In this document: positions 18,368 through 28,490 of the stretch, piece after piece
How positions within the stretch are numbered: the first letter of the stretch is position 1
Layout: each line of letters begins with the position of its first letter
The notes under the pieces: generated by a model
What the model was told of the DNA's origin: nothing
Databases searched by the model: none
Seen by the model: the letters and a program-made list of their open reading frames with translations, nothing else
Source: Allobosea sp. LC85
Lineage (GTDB): Bacteria; Pseudomonadota; Alphaproteobacteria; Rhizobiales; Beijerinckiaceae
Length of the DNA stretch: 64,000 nt
Direction of reading: 5' to 3'
Assembly (NCBI RefSeq): GCF_000735605.1
Contig: NZ_JPKG01000054.1
Location: 109,695-173,694, forward strand
Position numbers and translations under genes: made by a program

Positions 18368-19290
18368 GTCGTCCTCTCCTGATCGCGCGTGCGGGGGTCG
18401 AGCCACTGGGTCAGCAGGTCGGTGACGAGATTGATGACCACGAAGAAGAACGCGAACATCAGGATCGCGTACTGGATCACCGGGTAGTCGGCGCGGGAGA
18501 CCGCATCGACGAGCAGGCGGCCGACGCCGGGAATGCCGAACACGGTCTCGGTGACGACCGAGCCGCCCAGCATGCCGCCGAACTGCACGCCGGCGACGCT
18601 GACAGCTGCGATCAGCGAATTGCGCAGCGCATGGAACAGCACGACGCGGGTCTCGCTGAGTCCCTTGGCCCGGGCGGTGTCGAGATAGTCCTTGCCCATC
18701 GATTCCAGCAGGCTCGTTGCGACGAGGCGGCTGAACATCGCTGCCGGGCGCGTCGCGATGACGAGGATCGGCAGGACGAAATGGGCCGGCGTCGAGGCGC
18801 CCGCCGCGGGCAGCCAGCCGAGATTGACCGCGAAGAACCAGATGCAGAGCAGGCCGAGCCAGTAGATCGGCATCGAGATGCCGGCGAGCGTGAGCACCGT
18901 GATCGCCGCATCGGCGAGCCCGCCCGGCCGCATGGCGCAGATGATGCCGGCAATGGTGCCGACGACAATGCCAAGCGCGAGCCCGCCGATCGAGACGATC
19001 AACGTATTCGGCAGCCGCTCCGAGAGCTCGACGACGACGGGGCGGTGCGTGCGGAAGGACGTCGCCGCGGACGGGTCCCAGATGCCGCGCAGAAACTGGC
19101 CGTACCGCGTGAGAAGCGGCTCGTTCAGGCCGAGGAATTTGCGGATGCTCTCGATCTCTTCGTTCGAGGCGGTCGGCCCGGCGAGGATCTGTGCCGGGTC
19201 GCCCGGGATCAGGTCGACGAAGAGGAAGACGAGCAGGGAAACCGCAAAGAGCGTCGGCAGCGCGCTGCCCAGGCGTCTGAGAACGAACAT
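18364..19290 (-). CDS. ABC transporter permease, DppB type
   Basis: 308 residues. N-terminal membrane helix FVLRRLGSALPTLFAVSLLV is followed by DLIPGDPA. The EAA loop is DTARAKGLSETRVVLFHALRNS, followed by the FGIPGVGRLL signature and a closing IDPRTR-like end (WLDPRTRDQ). It forms the channel with the DppC half of the next gene. It starts 25 bases after the SBP stop; no strong hairpin is visible in that short gap, unlike the other SBP-permease junctions here. Confidence 0.93.
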   Translation of the reverse strand: MFVLRRLGSALPTLFAVSLLVFLFVDLIPGDPAQILAGPTASNEEIESIRKFLGLNEPLLTRYGQFLRGIWDPSAATSFRTHRPVVVELSERLPNTLIVSIGGLALGIVVGTIAGIICAMRPGGLADAAITVLTLAGISMPIYWLGLLCIWFFAVNLGWLPAAGASTPAHFVLPILVIATRPAAMFSRLVATSLLESMGKDYLDTARAKGLSETRVVLFHALRNSLIAAVSVAGVQFGGMLGGSVVTETVFGIPGVGRLLVDAVSRADYPVIQYAILMFAFFFVVINLVTDLLTQWLDPRTRDQERTT

Positions 19291-19315
19291 TGCCGCTTCT
19301 CCGCTATGGCTAGCC

Positions 19316-20848
<1,533 letters not shown>

Positions 20849-21032
20849 GTTCGACTGTTCCCCAAGCTCGCAAAGATATCGTTCCATGACGGCGCAGCAG
20901 GACGGGTGCCCAGCCGAACGCCATGGTGGGATTGCTGTTTTGCTTCTTGGTCGCTTTCGCGCCGCGATTGGATCGGGCGCAGCAAGGTCAGCGACAGCCT
21001 TCAGAAAACCACACGCATTGATCTGCCTCAAA

Positions 21033-21057
21033 TTCATAATTATGCGATGTATATGAA
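21033..21057. promoter_or_regulatory. Putative LysR operator between divergent SBP and LysR genes
   Basis: In the gap between the SBP gene (minus) and the LysR gene (plus), TTCATA at 21033-21038 is mirrored by TATGAA at 21052-21057. The left part also contains the perfect palindrome CATAATTATG (21035-21044). It sits 22 bases before the LysR start, as expected for an autoregulatory site. Protein binding is inferred. Confidence 0.4.
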
Positions 21058-21078
21058 CTGAGGTTATGGCGAGGCCGC

Positions 21079-21972
21079 ATGAATTATCGGCAGGTTGAGG
21101 TCTTCAAGGCGATCATGGATTCCGGCTCCATCACGGAGGCGGCGACGATGCTGCGGATCTCGCAACCGGCGGTCAGCAAGGCGCTGAAACTGCTCGAAGA
21201 CGAACTGGGGTTGCGGCTCTTCTCGCGCACCACCAAGGGGATCGCGGCAACGGAAGAGGCGCGGGCCCTCTACACGGAAGTCGAGCGCACCTATTTCGGA
21301 ATGCAGAATCTGACGCGCTTCGCTGCCAGTCTGCGCGACCGCAAGCAAGGCCGCATCGTGGTCAGCACGATTCCTGCGCTTGGTATCGCCTGGCTCCCGA
21401 CGATGGTTGCGCAGTTTTCCGCAGCTCATCCGGATGTCACGGTTTCACTGCATTCGAGCAATTCCACCGACGCCGCCCGCCTGGTCGGCACGGGCGAGAT
21501 CGATCTCGGCATCGCCCAGCTCCGAAGCGAGGAATATAACCTGTCGCGCCGCAAGCTGTTCGACCTCGAAGGGGTCATCGCGCTGCCGGAAGGGCATCCG
21601 CTGACGAGCAGGCCGGATATCCGGGCCGAAGACCTCGCCGACGCGGCTATCGTCGGGCTCGGACTGGATGACGAATTCCGGCGTCGGCTGTCCCAGGCCC
21701 TCGATGGCGCCAGCGTGCGCTACCGCTCGATGATCGATGCAAGCCTGGGTGTCACGGTCTGCACCCTTGTTGCGGCGGGATGCGGCGTGGGCATCGTCGA
21801 CAGCGAGGCCGCTCGCACCCAGGTTGGGAAGGGGCTCGTGTTTCGTGCCTTCAGTCCGAGGATTCGCGTGCCGATCTATCTGTTCCGCCAGCGCGGTCGG
21901 CCCACGAGCAAGTTGGTTGAGGCGTTCAGTGCCAGCCTGTTGCCGCCGTCACCTTTTCGACGGGACAACTGA
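21079..21972 (+). CDS. LysR-family regulator, OccR/NocR-like
   Basis: 297 residues. The opening NYRQVEVFKAIMDSGSITEA with ISQPAVSKALKLLEDELGL resembles regulators of opine and arginine catabolism such as OccR and NocR (memory-based comparison). An effector-binding domain follows (GRIVVSTIPALGIAWLPTMV, DLGIAQL). It is divergent from the minus-strand SBP operon with about 230 bases between them, so that operon is the most likely target. It is followed by a second LysR gene in the same direction. Confidence 0.92.
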   Translation: MNYRQVEVFKAIMDSGSITEAATMLRISQPAVSKALKLLEDELGLRLFSRTTKGIAATEEARALYTEVERTYFGMQNLTRFAASLRDRKQGRIVVSTIPALGIAWLPTMVAQFSAAHPDVTVSLHSSNSTDAARLVGTGEIDLGIAQLRSEEYNLSRRKLFDLEGVIALPEGHPLTSRPDIRAEDLADAAIVGLGLDDEFRRRLSQALDGASVRYRSMIDASLGVTVCTLVAAGCGVGIVDSEAARTQVGKGLVFRAFSPRIRVPIYLFRQRGRPTSKLVEAFSASLLPPSPFRRDN

Positions 21973-22131
21973 CGGCTGCGTCTTTCACTCTTCCCGAAGC
22001 TTGACGACCGACTGAGGCGGGTTGTCGCTGAGTATGGCCGGACAAGGGTCGCAGTCTGGATTCGACACGGGTGCTGCGCAGACGCGCGGCGATGTCGGAA
22101 CTCTCGATCACGAGCAAGGGGTGGTGCGTAG

Positions 22132-23031
22132 ATGAATCTCAGGCATGTCGAGCTTTTCCGCTACATCATGAAGTTCGGGACGCTGACGCAGGCGGGCGAG
22201 ATCATGGCTATCTCGCAGCCGGCAGCGAGCAAGATGCTCGTCCAGCTTGAGAGGTCGACGGGGATCACGCTGTTCCAGCGCGCCAAGGGACGTCTCAAGC
22301 CGACGCGCGACGGCGAACTGTTCTTCGCGGAGGTCCAGCGGACCTGGGAAAGCATCGAGCGGCTTGAACGGATGTCGAAGGACATCAGCCAAATGCGCCT
22401 TGGCCGCCTGAATCTGGGAGTGAAACCGGCGCTGGCCGGCACGCTGATGCCGCCGCTGATCGCGCGTTTCCGTCGCAAGCACGAGAATACGACGATCTCG
22501 TTGCATTCGCGCAGTTCCGAGCGCGTGATCGAATGGGCCATCGCCGGGCAAATCGATCTCGGCATCGCCAATACCTCGACGCCCCATCCGAACGTCGCCT
22601 GCCGCGTCATGGCGCGCATACCGGGCGTCTGTATCGTTCCCGAACAGCATCGCCTGGCGGGGCGCAGCGAGGTGCGGCCCGAGGATCTCGACGGAGAGGA
22701 CTATGTCTCGATCGGTGCGATCGAGCGCAGCACGATCATCGAGAAGGCCTTTGATGCAGCCGGCGTGCGGTTGCGGATCATGATCGAGGCTCCGATGGCG
22801 CATTTGACCTGCGCTCTGGTCGCGAACGGGGCGGGCGTCGCCATCGTCGACGAGATCAATGCGCGAGCCTTTGGCGGCCGCGGCCTCGTCGTGAAGCCCT
22901 TCCTGCCAGAGATTTCCTTCCCTGTCTGGCACCTGCGGCCCCTCAGCCTCAGCAGCTCTTCCCTTGCCGAGGCCTTGACCCGCGATCTCGAGGACGAATT
23001 CGAGCGGCTTGGCTATCGGGCCGATGCTTAG
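22132..23031 (+). CDS. LysR-family regulator, OccR/NocR-like
   Basis: 299 residues; N-terminal DNA-binding domain NLRHVELFRYIMKFGTLTQA with ISQPAASKMLVQLE, then an effector domain (RLNLGVKPALAGTLMPPLI, DLGIANT). It is related to but clearly different from the LysR encoded just upstream, so the pair is not a recent duplication. It lies 212 bases before, and in the same direction as, the importer/opine-dehydrogenase operon, which is its probable target. RBS AAGGGGTGG precedes the ATG. Confidence 0.92.
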   Translation: MNLRHVELFRYIMKFGTLTQAGEIMAISQPAASKMLVQLERSTGITLFQRAKGRLKPTRDGELFFAEVQRTWESIERLERMSKDISQMRLGRLNLGVKPALAGTLMPPLIARFRRKHENTTISLHSRSSERVIEWAIAGQIDLGIANTSTPHPNVACRVMARIPGVCIVPEQHRLAGRSEVRPEDLDGEDYVSIGAIERSTIIEKAFDAAGVRLRIMIEAPMAHLTCALVANGAGVAIVDEINARAFGGRGLVVKPFLPEISFPVWHLRPLSLSSSSLAEALTRDLEDEFERLGYRADA

Positions 23032-23169
23032 GCGCTGCTCGGATGCTGTTGTGCGGGGGGGTGGAGGTCATAACCTGAAGGAATGAACTAGCAAAAACAT
23101 ATTCTTTGACGGCCAATTTTTCGGCTCATACGCTCCCTGTCATTGACGTAGATCAAACAGAGCCCGCCA

Positions 23170-23200
23170 GTTCCATGCGCGTTTAACAACGCGGTGGAAC
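23170..23200. promoter_or_regulatory. Palindrome upstream of the importer operon
   Basis: A two-level inverted repeat: GTTCC (23170-23174) with GGAAC (23196-23200), and inside it CGCGTT (23178-23183) with AACGCG (23188-23193) around TAAC. It ends 43 bases before the first permease start. It could be an operator for the adjacent LysR or a leader hairpin; the sequence alone does not decide. Confidence 0.4.
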
Positions 23201-23243
23201 GAAGGAGATCTGTTGCCCCGTTGACCTGGAGAAGTATTCGCTG

Positions 23244-24212
23244 ATGCGGATTTTCGTCTTCCTGACCAGGAGAACGATCTTTGCGGCCCTGCTGATGCTG
23301 GGGGTCAGCGCAGCGATCTTCTTTCTGGTCAATTCGATCGGCAACCCCATCGAATTGATGATGGCGGAAACTCCGGGAATGACCGGGGAGGTGATCGATC
23401 GGATGAAGGCCTATTACGGGCTCGATCATCCACCGATGACGCGCTACCTGCTCTGGCTGAGCCGGATCGTTCAACTCGATTTCGGCACGAGCATCGTCTA
23501 CAACCAGCCGGTCGGCTCGCTTATCCTCACCTGGGGTTGGCAGACCCTCAAGATCCAGCTTCCCGCGATTCTGATCGCCCTTGCGATCGCGATCCTGTTC
23601 GGGGTCACGGCGGCGCGCCGGCAGCACTCGCGCTCCGATTTTGCGGTGATGGCCACGGCGCTGCTGGGGCAGTCGCTGCCGGCCTTCTTCCTCGGCATCC
23701 TGCTGATCTTCATCTTCTCGTACAGCCTGGACTGGCTGCCGAGCTACGGCGCCTATTCGACCCGCAATCCGCTCTGGGGCAGCCCGACGCTCGATGCGCT
23801 CTGGCACATGGTCCTGCCGATCGCGATGCTGACCTTCTTCAACACCGCGACGCTGACGCTCTTGATGCGCTCGAACATGGTCGATGTGCTGAAGAGCGAC
23901 TTCATCGCGGCGATGCGCGCGAGCGGTATCCCCGAGCGGCGGGTCATCTATGTGCACGCGCTGCGGGCGGCCTTCATCCCGATGCTGACCTATCTCGGTC
24001 TGCTGATCGGCCTGATGCTGGGCACGGCGCCGGTGACCGAATCCGTCTTCACCTGGCCGGGGCTGGGATATCTCTACATCTCCGCGATCCATCAGCTCGA
24101 CTACCCCGTCATCATGGGGGCGAGCGCGGTCATCGCCTTCATGCTGATCTGCACCACCCTGCTGACGGACGTCATCTACGTCCTCATCGACCCCCGCATC
24201 AGCCTGGAGTGA
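23244..24212 (+). CDS. ABC transporter permease, DppB type
   Basis: 322 residues. N-terminal helix RRTIFAALLMLGVSAAIFFL, and a DppB-like layout with the EAA loop MRASGIPERRVIYVHALRAA followed by FTWPGLGYLY. It opens an operon running without a large gap to 32547. RBS CTGGAGAAG stands before the ATG. It forms the channel with the permease encoded next. Confidence 0.93.
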   Translation: MRIFVFLTRRTIFAALLMLGVSAAIFFLVNSIGNPIELMMAETPGMTGEVIDRMKAYYGLDHPPMTRYLLWLSRIVQLDFGTSIVYNQPVGSLILTWGWQTLKIQLPAILIALAIAILFGVTAARRQHSRSDFAVMATALLGQSLPAFFLGILLIFIFSYSLDWLPSYGAYSTRNPLWGSPTLDALWHMVLPIAMLTFFNTATLTLLMRSNMVDVLKSDFIAAMRASGIPERRVIYVHALRAAFIPMLTYLGLLIGLMLGTAPVTESVFTWPGLGYLYISAIHQLDYPVIMGASAVIAFMLICTTLLTDVIYVLIDPRISLE

Positions 24213-24216
24213 GCAC

Positions 24217-25164
24217 GTGAGCGATCAAACGATCACGGCTCATCGGCCGTTTCCCGCAAAGCCGGCCCGTCGCCCGGTCAAGGGCATCTGGCGACAAGGC
24301 TGGCAGCGCTTCACGCGCAGCCGAACCGGCATGCTCGGCCTCATCCTCGTCCTGCTCGTCGTCGCGACCGCGGTGGTCGGGCCGTTCGTCGCGCCCTTCG
24401 ATCCGCAGGACCAGAGCCCGATGATCGACCCCGGCGCAAAGGCGCCCCCGAGCTGGGTCCACCCGCTGGGGACGGACCGCATGGGCTACGATGTCGCCAG
24501 CCGGGTGATCTATGGTGCACCGACGGCACTTGCCGTCGGACTTGGAGCCATGTCGATCGCCTCGCTGATCGGCGTGCTGGTCGGCGGCTTTGCCGGGTAT
24601 CGCGGCGGCACCACGGATGAGGTGCTGATGCGCTTCACCGATTTCTTCCTCGTCATTCCGATGTTCGTCGTCATCCTCGCCGTCATTCGCCTGCTCGGCG
24701 TGGCGGTCGTCAACACGCCCTTCGAAAGCGTGCCGTATCTCAATCTCGGCGTCATCATCCTGCTGATCGGCGTCTTCTCCTGGGCCCCGATCGCCCGGAT
24801 GACGCGTGCGGAATTCCTGCGCCTGAAGAACCAGGAATTCGTCGAGGCGGCGCGCTGCATCGGCGCGACATCGGGCGATATCCTGTTCCGGCACATTCTG
24901 CCGAACGCGCTGCCGTCCCTTGTCGTCATCGTGGCGCTCGGCATCGGCGGGGCCGTGCTGGCGGAGGCGATGATCGGCTTCCTCGGTTTCGGCGACCCGG
25001 CCGCGGTGAGCTGGGGGCAATTGCTCTACTTCAACTACGAGGCGCTGAAAGTCGCTCCCTGGGCATCGCTCAGCCCGGGTGTCGCCATCTTCATCACGGT
25101 GCTCGGCTTCAACCTCCTGGCGGACGGGCTGACCGATGCCTTCAACCCGCGGGCGAAGCGCTGA
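24217..25164 (+). CDS. ABC transporter permease, DppC type
   Basis: 315 residues from a GTG start four bases after the preceding stop. Pattern of a DppC subunit: one N-terminal helix (TGMLGLILVLLVVATAVVGP), HPLGTDRMGYDVASRVIYG, EAA loop EAARCIGATSGDILFRHILP, and the closing FNLLADGLTDAFNPRAKR. It carries the extra hydrophilic N-terminal tail typical of the family. Pairs with the upstream DppB-type subunit. Confidence 0.93.
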   Translation: MSDQTITAHRPFPAKPARRPVKGIWRQGWQRFTRSRTGMLGLILVLLVVATAVVGPFVAPFDPQDQSPMIDPGAKAPPSWVHPLGTDRMGYDVASRVIYGAPTALAVGLGAMSIASLIGVLVGGFAGYRGGTTDEVLMRFTDFFLVIPMFVVILAVIRLLGVAVVNTPFESVPYLNLGVIILLIGVFSWAPIARMTRAEFLRLKNQEFVEAARCIGATSGDILFRHILPNALPSLVVIVALGIGGAVLAEAMIGFLGFGDPAAVSWGQLLYFNYEALKVAPWASLSPGVAIFITVLGFNLLADGLTDAFNPRAKR

Positions 25165-25165
25165 G

Positions 25166-26278
25166 ATGACGAGCCTCACCACCGCCAAGCCAGCTGTCGC
25201 CAAGCCAGCCGCTGCCAAGCCAGCCGCCACCACATCGATCGACGATATGGGCCCATTGACGCCGCCGGCCCGCAGCCTGGTCAGCGTCGAGAACCTGCGG
25301 ATTCAGTTTCCCCCCTGGAACGAGCCCGTTCGGATCATCGAGGACGTCAGCTTTCAGGTTCGCGCCGGCGAGACGATGGGCATCGTCGGAGAATCCGGCA
25401 GCGGCAAGACCCTGTCGAGTCTCGCGATTTTGAACCTTTTGCCACCTCCCGCAAGGATCGCCGGTGGCCGCATCATGTTCGATGGCGAGGATCTCGCCGC
25501 GAAGTCGCAGGGCGAGATGCAGAAGCTGCGCGGGCGCAGGCTCGCCATGGTCTTCCAGAATCCCGGCTACTCGTTGAACCCTCTGATGACGGTCGGCGCG
25601 CAACTCGCCGAGATCCTGAAGGTTCACGAGAAGATGCCGCGCAGCATGGCTCTGCAGCGGGTGGAGGAGCTGTTTCGCCTCGTTGGCATAACCGATCCCG
25701 GTTCGCGGCTGTCGCAGTATCCCCATGAGATGAGCGGCGGCATGAAGCAGCGTGTCTGCATTGCCCGCGCGCTGCTCTGCAACCCGGCGCTCGTGCTCGC
25801 GGACGAGCCGACGACGGCGCTCGACGTCACGATCCAGGCCCAGATCCTCGATCTCTTCGAAGATCTGAAGGCACGGTTCGGCATGTCGATGATCTTCGTC
25901 ACGCATGACATGGGCGTCGTGGCTCGCATCGCCGATCGCATCACGGTCATGTATGCGGGCCAGGTCTGCGAGACGGGCGACAAGCACGCCATCTTCGCGC
26001 GGCCCTCCCACCCCTACACGCAGGCCCTTCTGGCGAGCACGCCGCGCATCGACCGGCGCTACGCCGTCGACGGTGAGGGGCGTCGCGAGCGCTTGCCGAC
26101 GGTCGGGCGCGCCGTAGCGCCCGGACAATCTCTCGGTGGCGGCTGCCGCTTCGCCGGGCGCTGTCCCGAGGCCGCGCCGGACTGCGCACGCCTGGTGCCT
26201 GAGGCCGCAGCGATCGAGACAGGCCGTGTCGTTCACTGCCTGAAACGCGGTAGCGCCGGAGTGGCGAGCCATGATTGA
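25166..26278 (+). CDS. ABC transporter ATP-binding protein, DppD type
   Basis: 370 residues from the ATG at 25166, two bases after the permease stop. Residues 7-22 are a low-complexity tail with three repeats of AKPA-like units, encoded by 15-bp DNA repeats near 25185-25232. The ATPase domain follows: Walker A GESGSGKT at 75-82, EMSGGMKQRVCIARAL and VLADEPTTALDVT. The tail HPYTQALLAS and GRCPEAAPDCARL is usual for this group. Works with the ATPase encoded next. Confidence 0.93.
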   Translation: MTSLTTAKPAVAKPAAAKPAATTSIDDMGPLTPPARSLVSVENLRIQFPPWNEPVRIIEDVSFQVRAGETMGIVGESGSGKTLSSLAILNLLPPPARIAGGRIMFDGEDLAAKSQGEMQKLRGRRLAMVFQNPGYSLNPLMTVGAQLAEILKVHEKMPRSMALQRVEELFRLVGITDPGSRLSQYPHEMSGGMKQRVCIARALLCNPALVLADEPTTALDVTIQAQILDLFEDLKARFGMSMIFVTHDMGVVARIADRITVMYAGQVCETGDKHAIFARPSHPYTQALLASTPRIDRRYAVDGEGRRERLPTVGRAVAPGQSLGGGCRFAGRCPEAAPDCARLVPEAAAIETGRVVHCLKRGSAGVASHD

Positions 26279-27293
26279 GCCGACCCTGGCCCTCCGCCAG
26301 CACAGCACACCCCAGCCTCTCCTGACCGTCGATGGGTTGGTGAAGAGCTACCCGCTGCGCCGCCGCGGTCTCTTCCGCCAGACGGTCACGGGCGAAATCC
26401 GCGCCGTCAACGATATCAGTTTCAGCGTGGCGGCTGGCGAGACACTGAGCATCGTCGGCGAGAGCGGCTGCGGCAAGACAACGGCGGCCCGCGCGATCCT
26501 GCACCTCGTCGAACCGACTGCCGGAGCGATCCGCCTCGGCGAAACCGATATCCGGGCGACGTTCGCCGAGGACCGGCGGCCGGACGTGCTCGCCCTGCGC
26601 CGTCAGATGCAATACGTCTTCCAGGATCCCTATCTTTCGCTCAATCCGCGCTGGAGCGTCAGGCAGATCCTGACCGAGCCGCTCCGTGTGCATGGTCATG
26701 CCCCCAGGGAGGACTGGGACGCGACAGTGGAAAGCCTGCTGGAGCGGGTCGGGCTGCCGCCGGACTATGCCGATCGCTATCCGCACGAATTCTCCGGCGG
26801 GCAGCGCCAACGCATCGGGATCGCGCGCGCGCTGGCGGTCGAGCCGCGGCTGCTGATCTGCGACGAGCCTGTCTCCTCGCTCGACGTCTCGGTGCGGGCG
26901 CAGGTCCTCAATCTGCTGGCGGACCTGCAGGAGGACCTCGGACTCTCCTATCTCTATATCTCGCACGACCTGAGTTCCGTGCGCTTTCTGAGCAACCGCA
27001 TCGCGGTGATGTATCTCGGTAATCTCGTCGAGATCGGCGAGGTCGACGAGATTTTCGCACGACCGCGGCATCACTACACGGCCGCCCTGATCTCGGCCAT
27101 TCCCGTGCCTGATCCGTCAAACCAGACGCAGCGCCAGGCGATCCAGGGCGAAGTCCCCAGTGTGGTCCGGCGACCGTCGGGCTGTGTCTTTCACACCCGC
27201 TGCCCTGCCGCACTGCCTGTCTGTTCCCAACAAATTCCGCCGCTGTCCGCGCCAGACGGCACCCACGGCTTCGCTTGCCACAACCCGCGCTGA
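26271..27293 (+). CDS. ABC transporter ATP-binding protein, DppF type
   Basis: 340 residues; overlaps the preceding gene by 8 bases. Walker A GESGCGKT at residues 63-70, YVFQDPYLSLNPRW, EFSGGQRQRIGIARAL, and LLICDEPVSSLDVS. The C-terminal HHYTAALISA and SGCVFHTRCPAALP tail is typical of oligopeptide ATPases. With the DppD-type gene it provides the two ATPase sites for this importer, here as separate chains, in contrast to the fused arrangements at 9710-11335 and 16403-18367. Confidence 0.94.
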   Translation: MIEPTLALRQHSTPQPLLTVDGLVKSYPLRRRGLFRQTVTGEIRAVNDISFSVAAGETLSIVGESGCGKTTAARAILHLVEPTAGAIRLGETDIRATFAEDRRPDVLALRRQMQYVFQDPYLSLNPRWSVRQILTEPLRVHGHAPREDWDATVESLLERVGLPPDYADRYPHEFSGGQRQRIGIARALAVEPRLLICDEPVSSLDVSVRAQVLNLLADLQEDLGLSYLYISHDLSSVRFLSNRIAVMYLGNLVEIGEVDEIFARPRHHYTAALISAIPVPDPSNQTQRQAIQGEVPSVVRRPSGCVFHTRCPAALPVCSQQIPPLSAPDGTHGFACHNPR

Positions 27294-27320
27294 GTGCGGG
27301 AAGACACCATAGGAAACGCC

Positions 27321-28433
27321 ATGATGAACGTTATCGTCGTCGGAGCCGGAATTGTCGGCAGTTCCATCGCCTACCGCGTCGCCCAGGGCGGCGCGAAGGT
27401 CACGGTCCTCGAAACCTCTCGCGTTGGCGCCGGAACATCGGGGGTAAGCTTCGCCTGGACGAATTCCAACAACAAGACACCGCGCCCCTATCACGACCTC
27501 AACGTCGCAGGCATGCGTGCGCATGCCGCGTTGAAGGATGAGTTCGGCTCGACACCCTGGTTCCATCAGAGCGGCAGCCTGGAGTGGCGCGTCGATCCGG
27601 CGGAGGTCGCGGCTCAGGCGAAAAAGGTCGAGCGGCTGCGCGAGTGGGGCTATGCGGCGGAATTCATCGACAAGAAGCGGTTGCAGGAGCTCGAGCCGGA
27701 ACTGGCGATCGACGCCGTTTCGGACAAGGCCCAGATCGCTTTCTGCCCTGAAGAAGGCTGGGTGGACCCGGTCCATTACGCAGGCGCCATGCTGCGCGCT
27801 GCCCGTCAGCGCTATGGAGCGGCGCTGAAGACCGGCGTGAAAGTGACCGGGATCGAGACCCGCAATGGTCGTGTCGTCGGCGCTCGGGATGATACGGGCG
27901 CTGTCCACGCAGCCGACCTCGTCATCAACTGCACCGGGCGCTGGTCCAACGATACGGTGAGCGAGACGGCGCCGAATGTCCCGTTGGCGCCGACCGTGGG
28001 CTTCCTCGTTTTCACGCCGCCAGTCGGTGTTGATCTGCGCCGGCCCTTCCATGCGCCCGATGTCGATGTCCGTCCGGACGGGGCAGGGCGCCTGATGATC
28101 CGCAAGGACTCGCTCGACGATCGTTTCGCCGGGTTGGAAAGCCGCCTGCCGGATTGCGAGGAGGCGAAGATCGCGCTCGCAAGCGCGACCGAGCTTCTGC
28201 CCGGTTTGGCCGGCGTCGAGGCCGAGGCGGTGCGCACGACCGTGAGACCGATCCCCGCCGATGGCCTCTCCACCGTCGGACCGGCCCGCGGCGTCGACGG
28301 CTACTACGTCGTCGTGACCCATAGCGGCGTGACGCTGTCTCCCTTCCTCGGCCAGGCCGTGGCCGACGAAGTCCTGCGTGGCAGGGAACGCCCGGAGCTG
28401 GCGCAGTTTCGTCCTTCGCGCTTCCAGGCCTGA
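27321..28433 (+). CDS. FAD-dependent oxidoreductase (DAO family), paralogue 1
   Basis: 370 residues from the ATG at 27321 (AGGAA RBS). FAD motif NVIVVGAGIVGSSIAYRV; conserved downstream segments TSGVSFAWTNSNNKTPRPYH, NCTGRWSNDT, PNVPLAPTVGFLVFTPP, and VVTHSGVTLSPFLGQAVADE near the C-terminus. It is strikingly similar along its whole length to the product of 31444-32547. The two flank the SBP and the opine-dehydrogenase-like gene. DAO enzymes of this sort oxidise C-N bonds in amino acids or opines, so I infer a catabolic role on the imported ligand. Confidence 0.9.
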   Translation: MMNVIVVGAGIVGSSIAYRVAQGGAKVTVLETSRVGAGTSGVSFAWTNSNNKTPRPYHDLNVAGMRAHAALKDEFGSTPWFHQSGSLEWRVDPAEVAAQAKKVERLREWGYAAEFIDKKRLQELEPELAIDAVSDKAQIAFCPEEGWVDPVHYAGAMLRAARQRYGAALKTGVKVTGIETRNGRVVGARDDTGAVHAADLVINCTGRWSNDTVSETAPNVPLAPTVGFLVFTPPVGVDLRRPFHAPDVDVRPDGAGRLMIRKDSLDDRFAGLESRLPDCEEAKIALASATELLPGLAGVEAEAVRTTVRPIPADGLSTVGPARGVDGYYVVVTHSGVTLSPFLGQAVADEVLRGRERPELAQFRPSRFQA

Positions 28434-28490
28434 GCGCCGGACGCTCTCGGCCCGTTTATTTCGCAGCACCAAGACTCAAGGGGAAAATCG

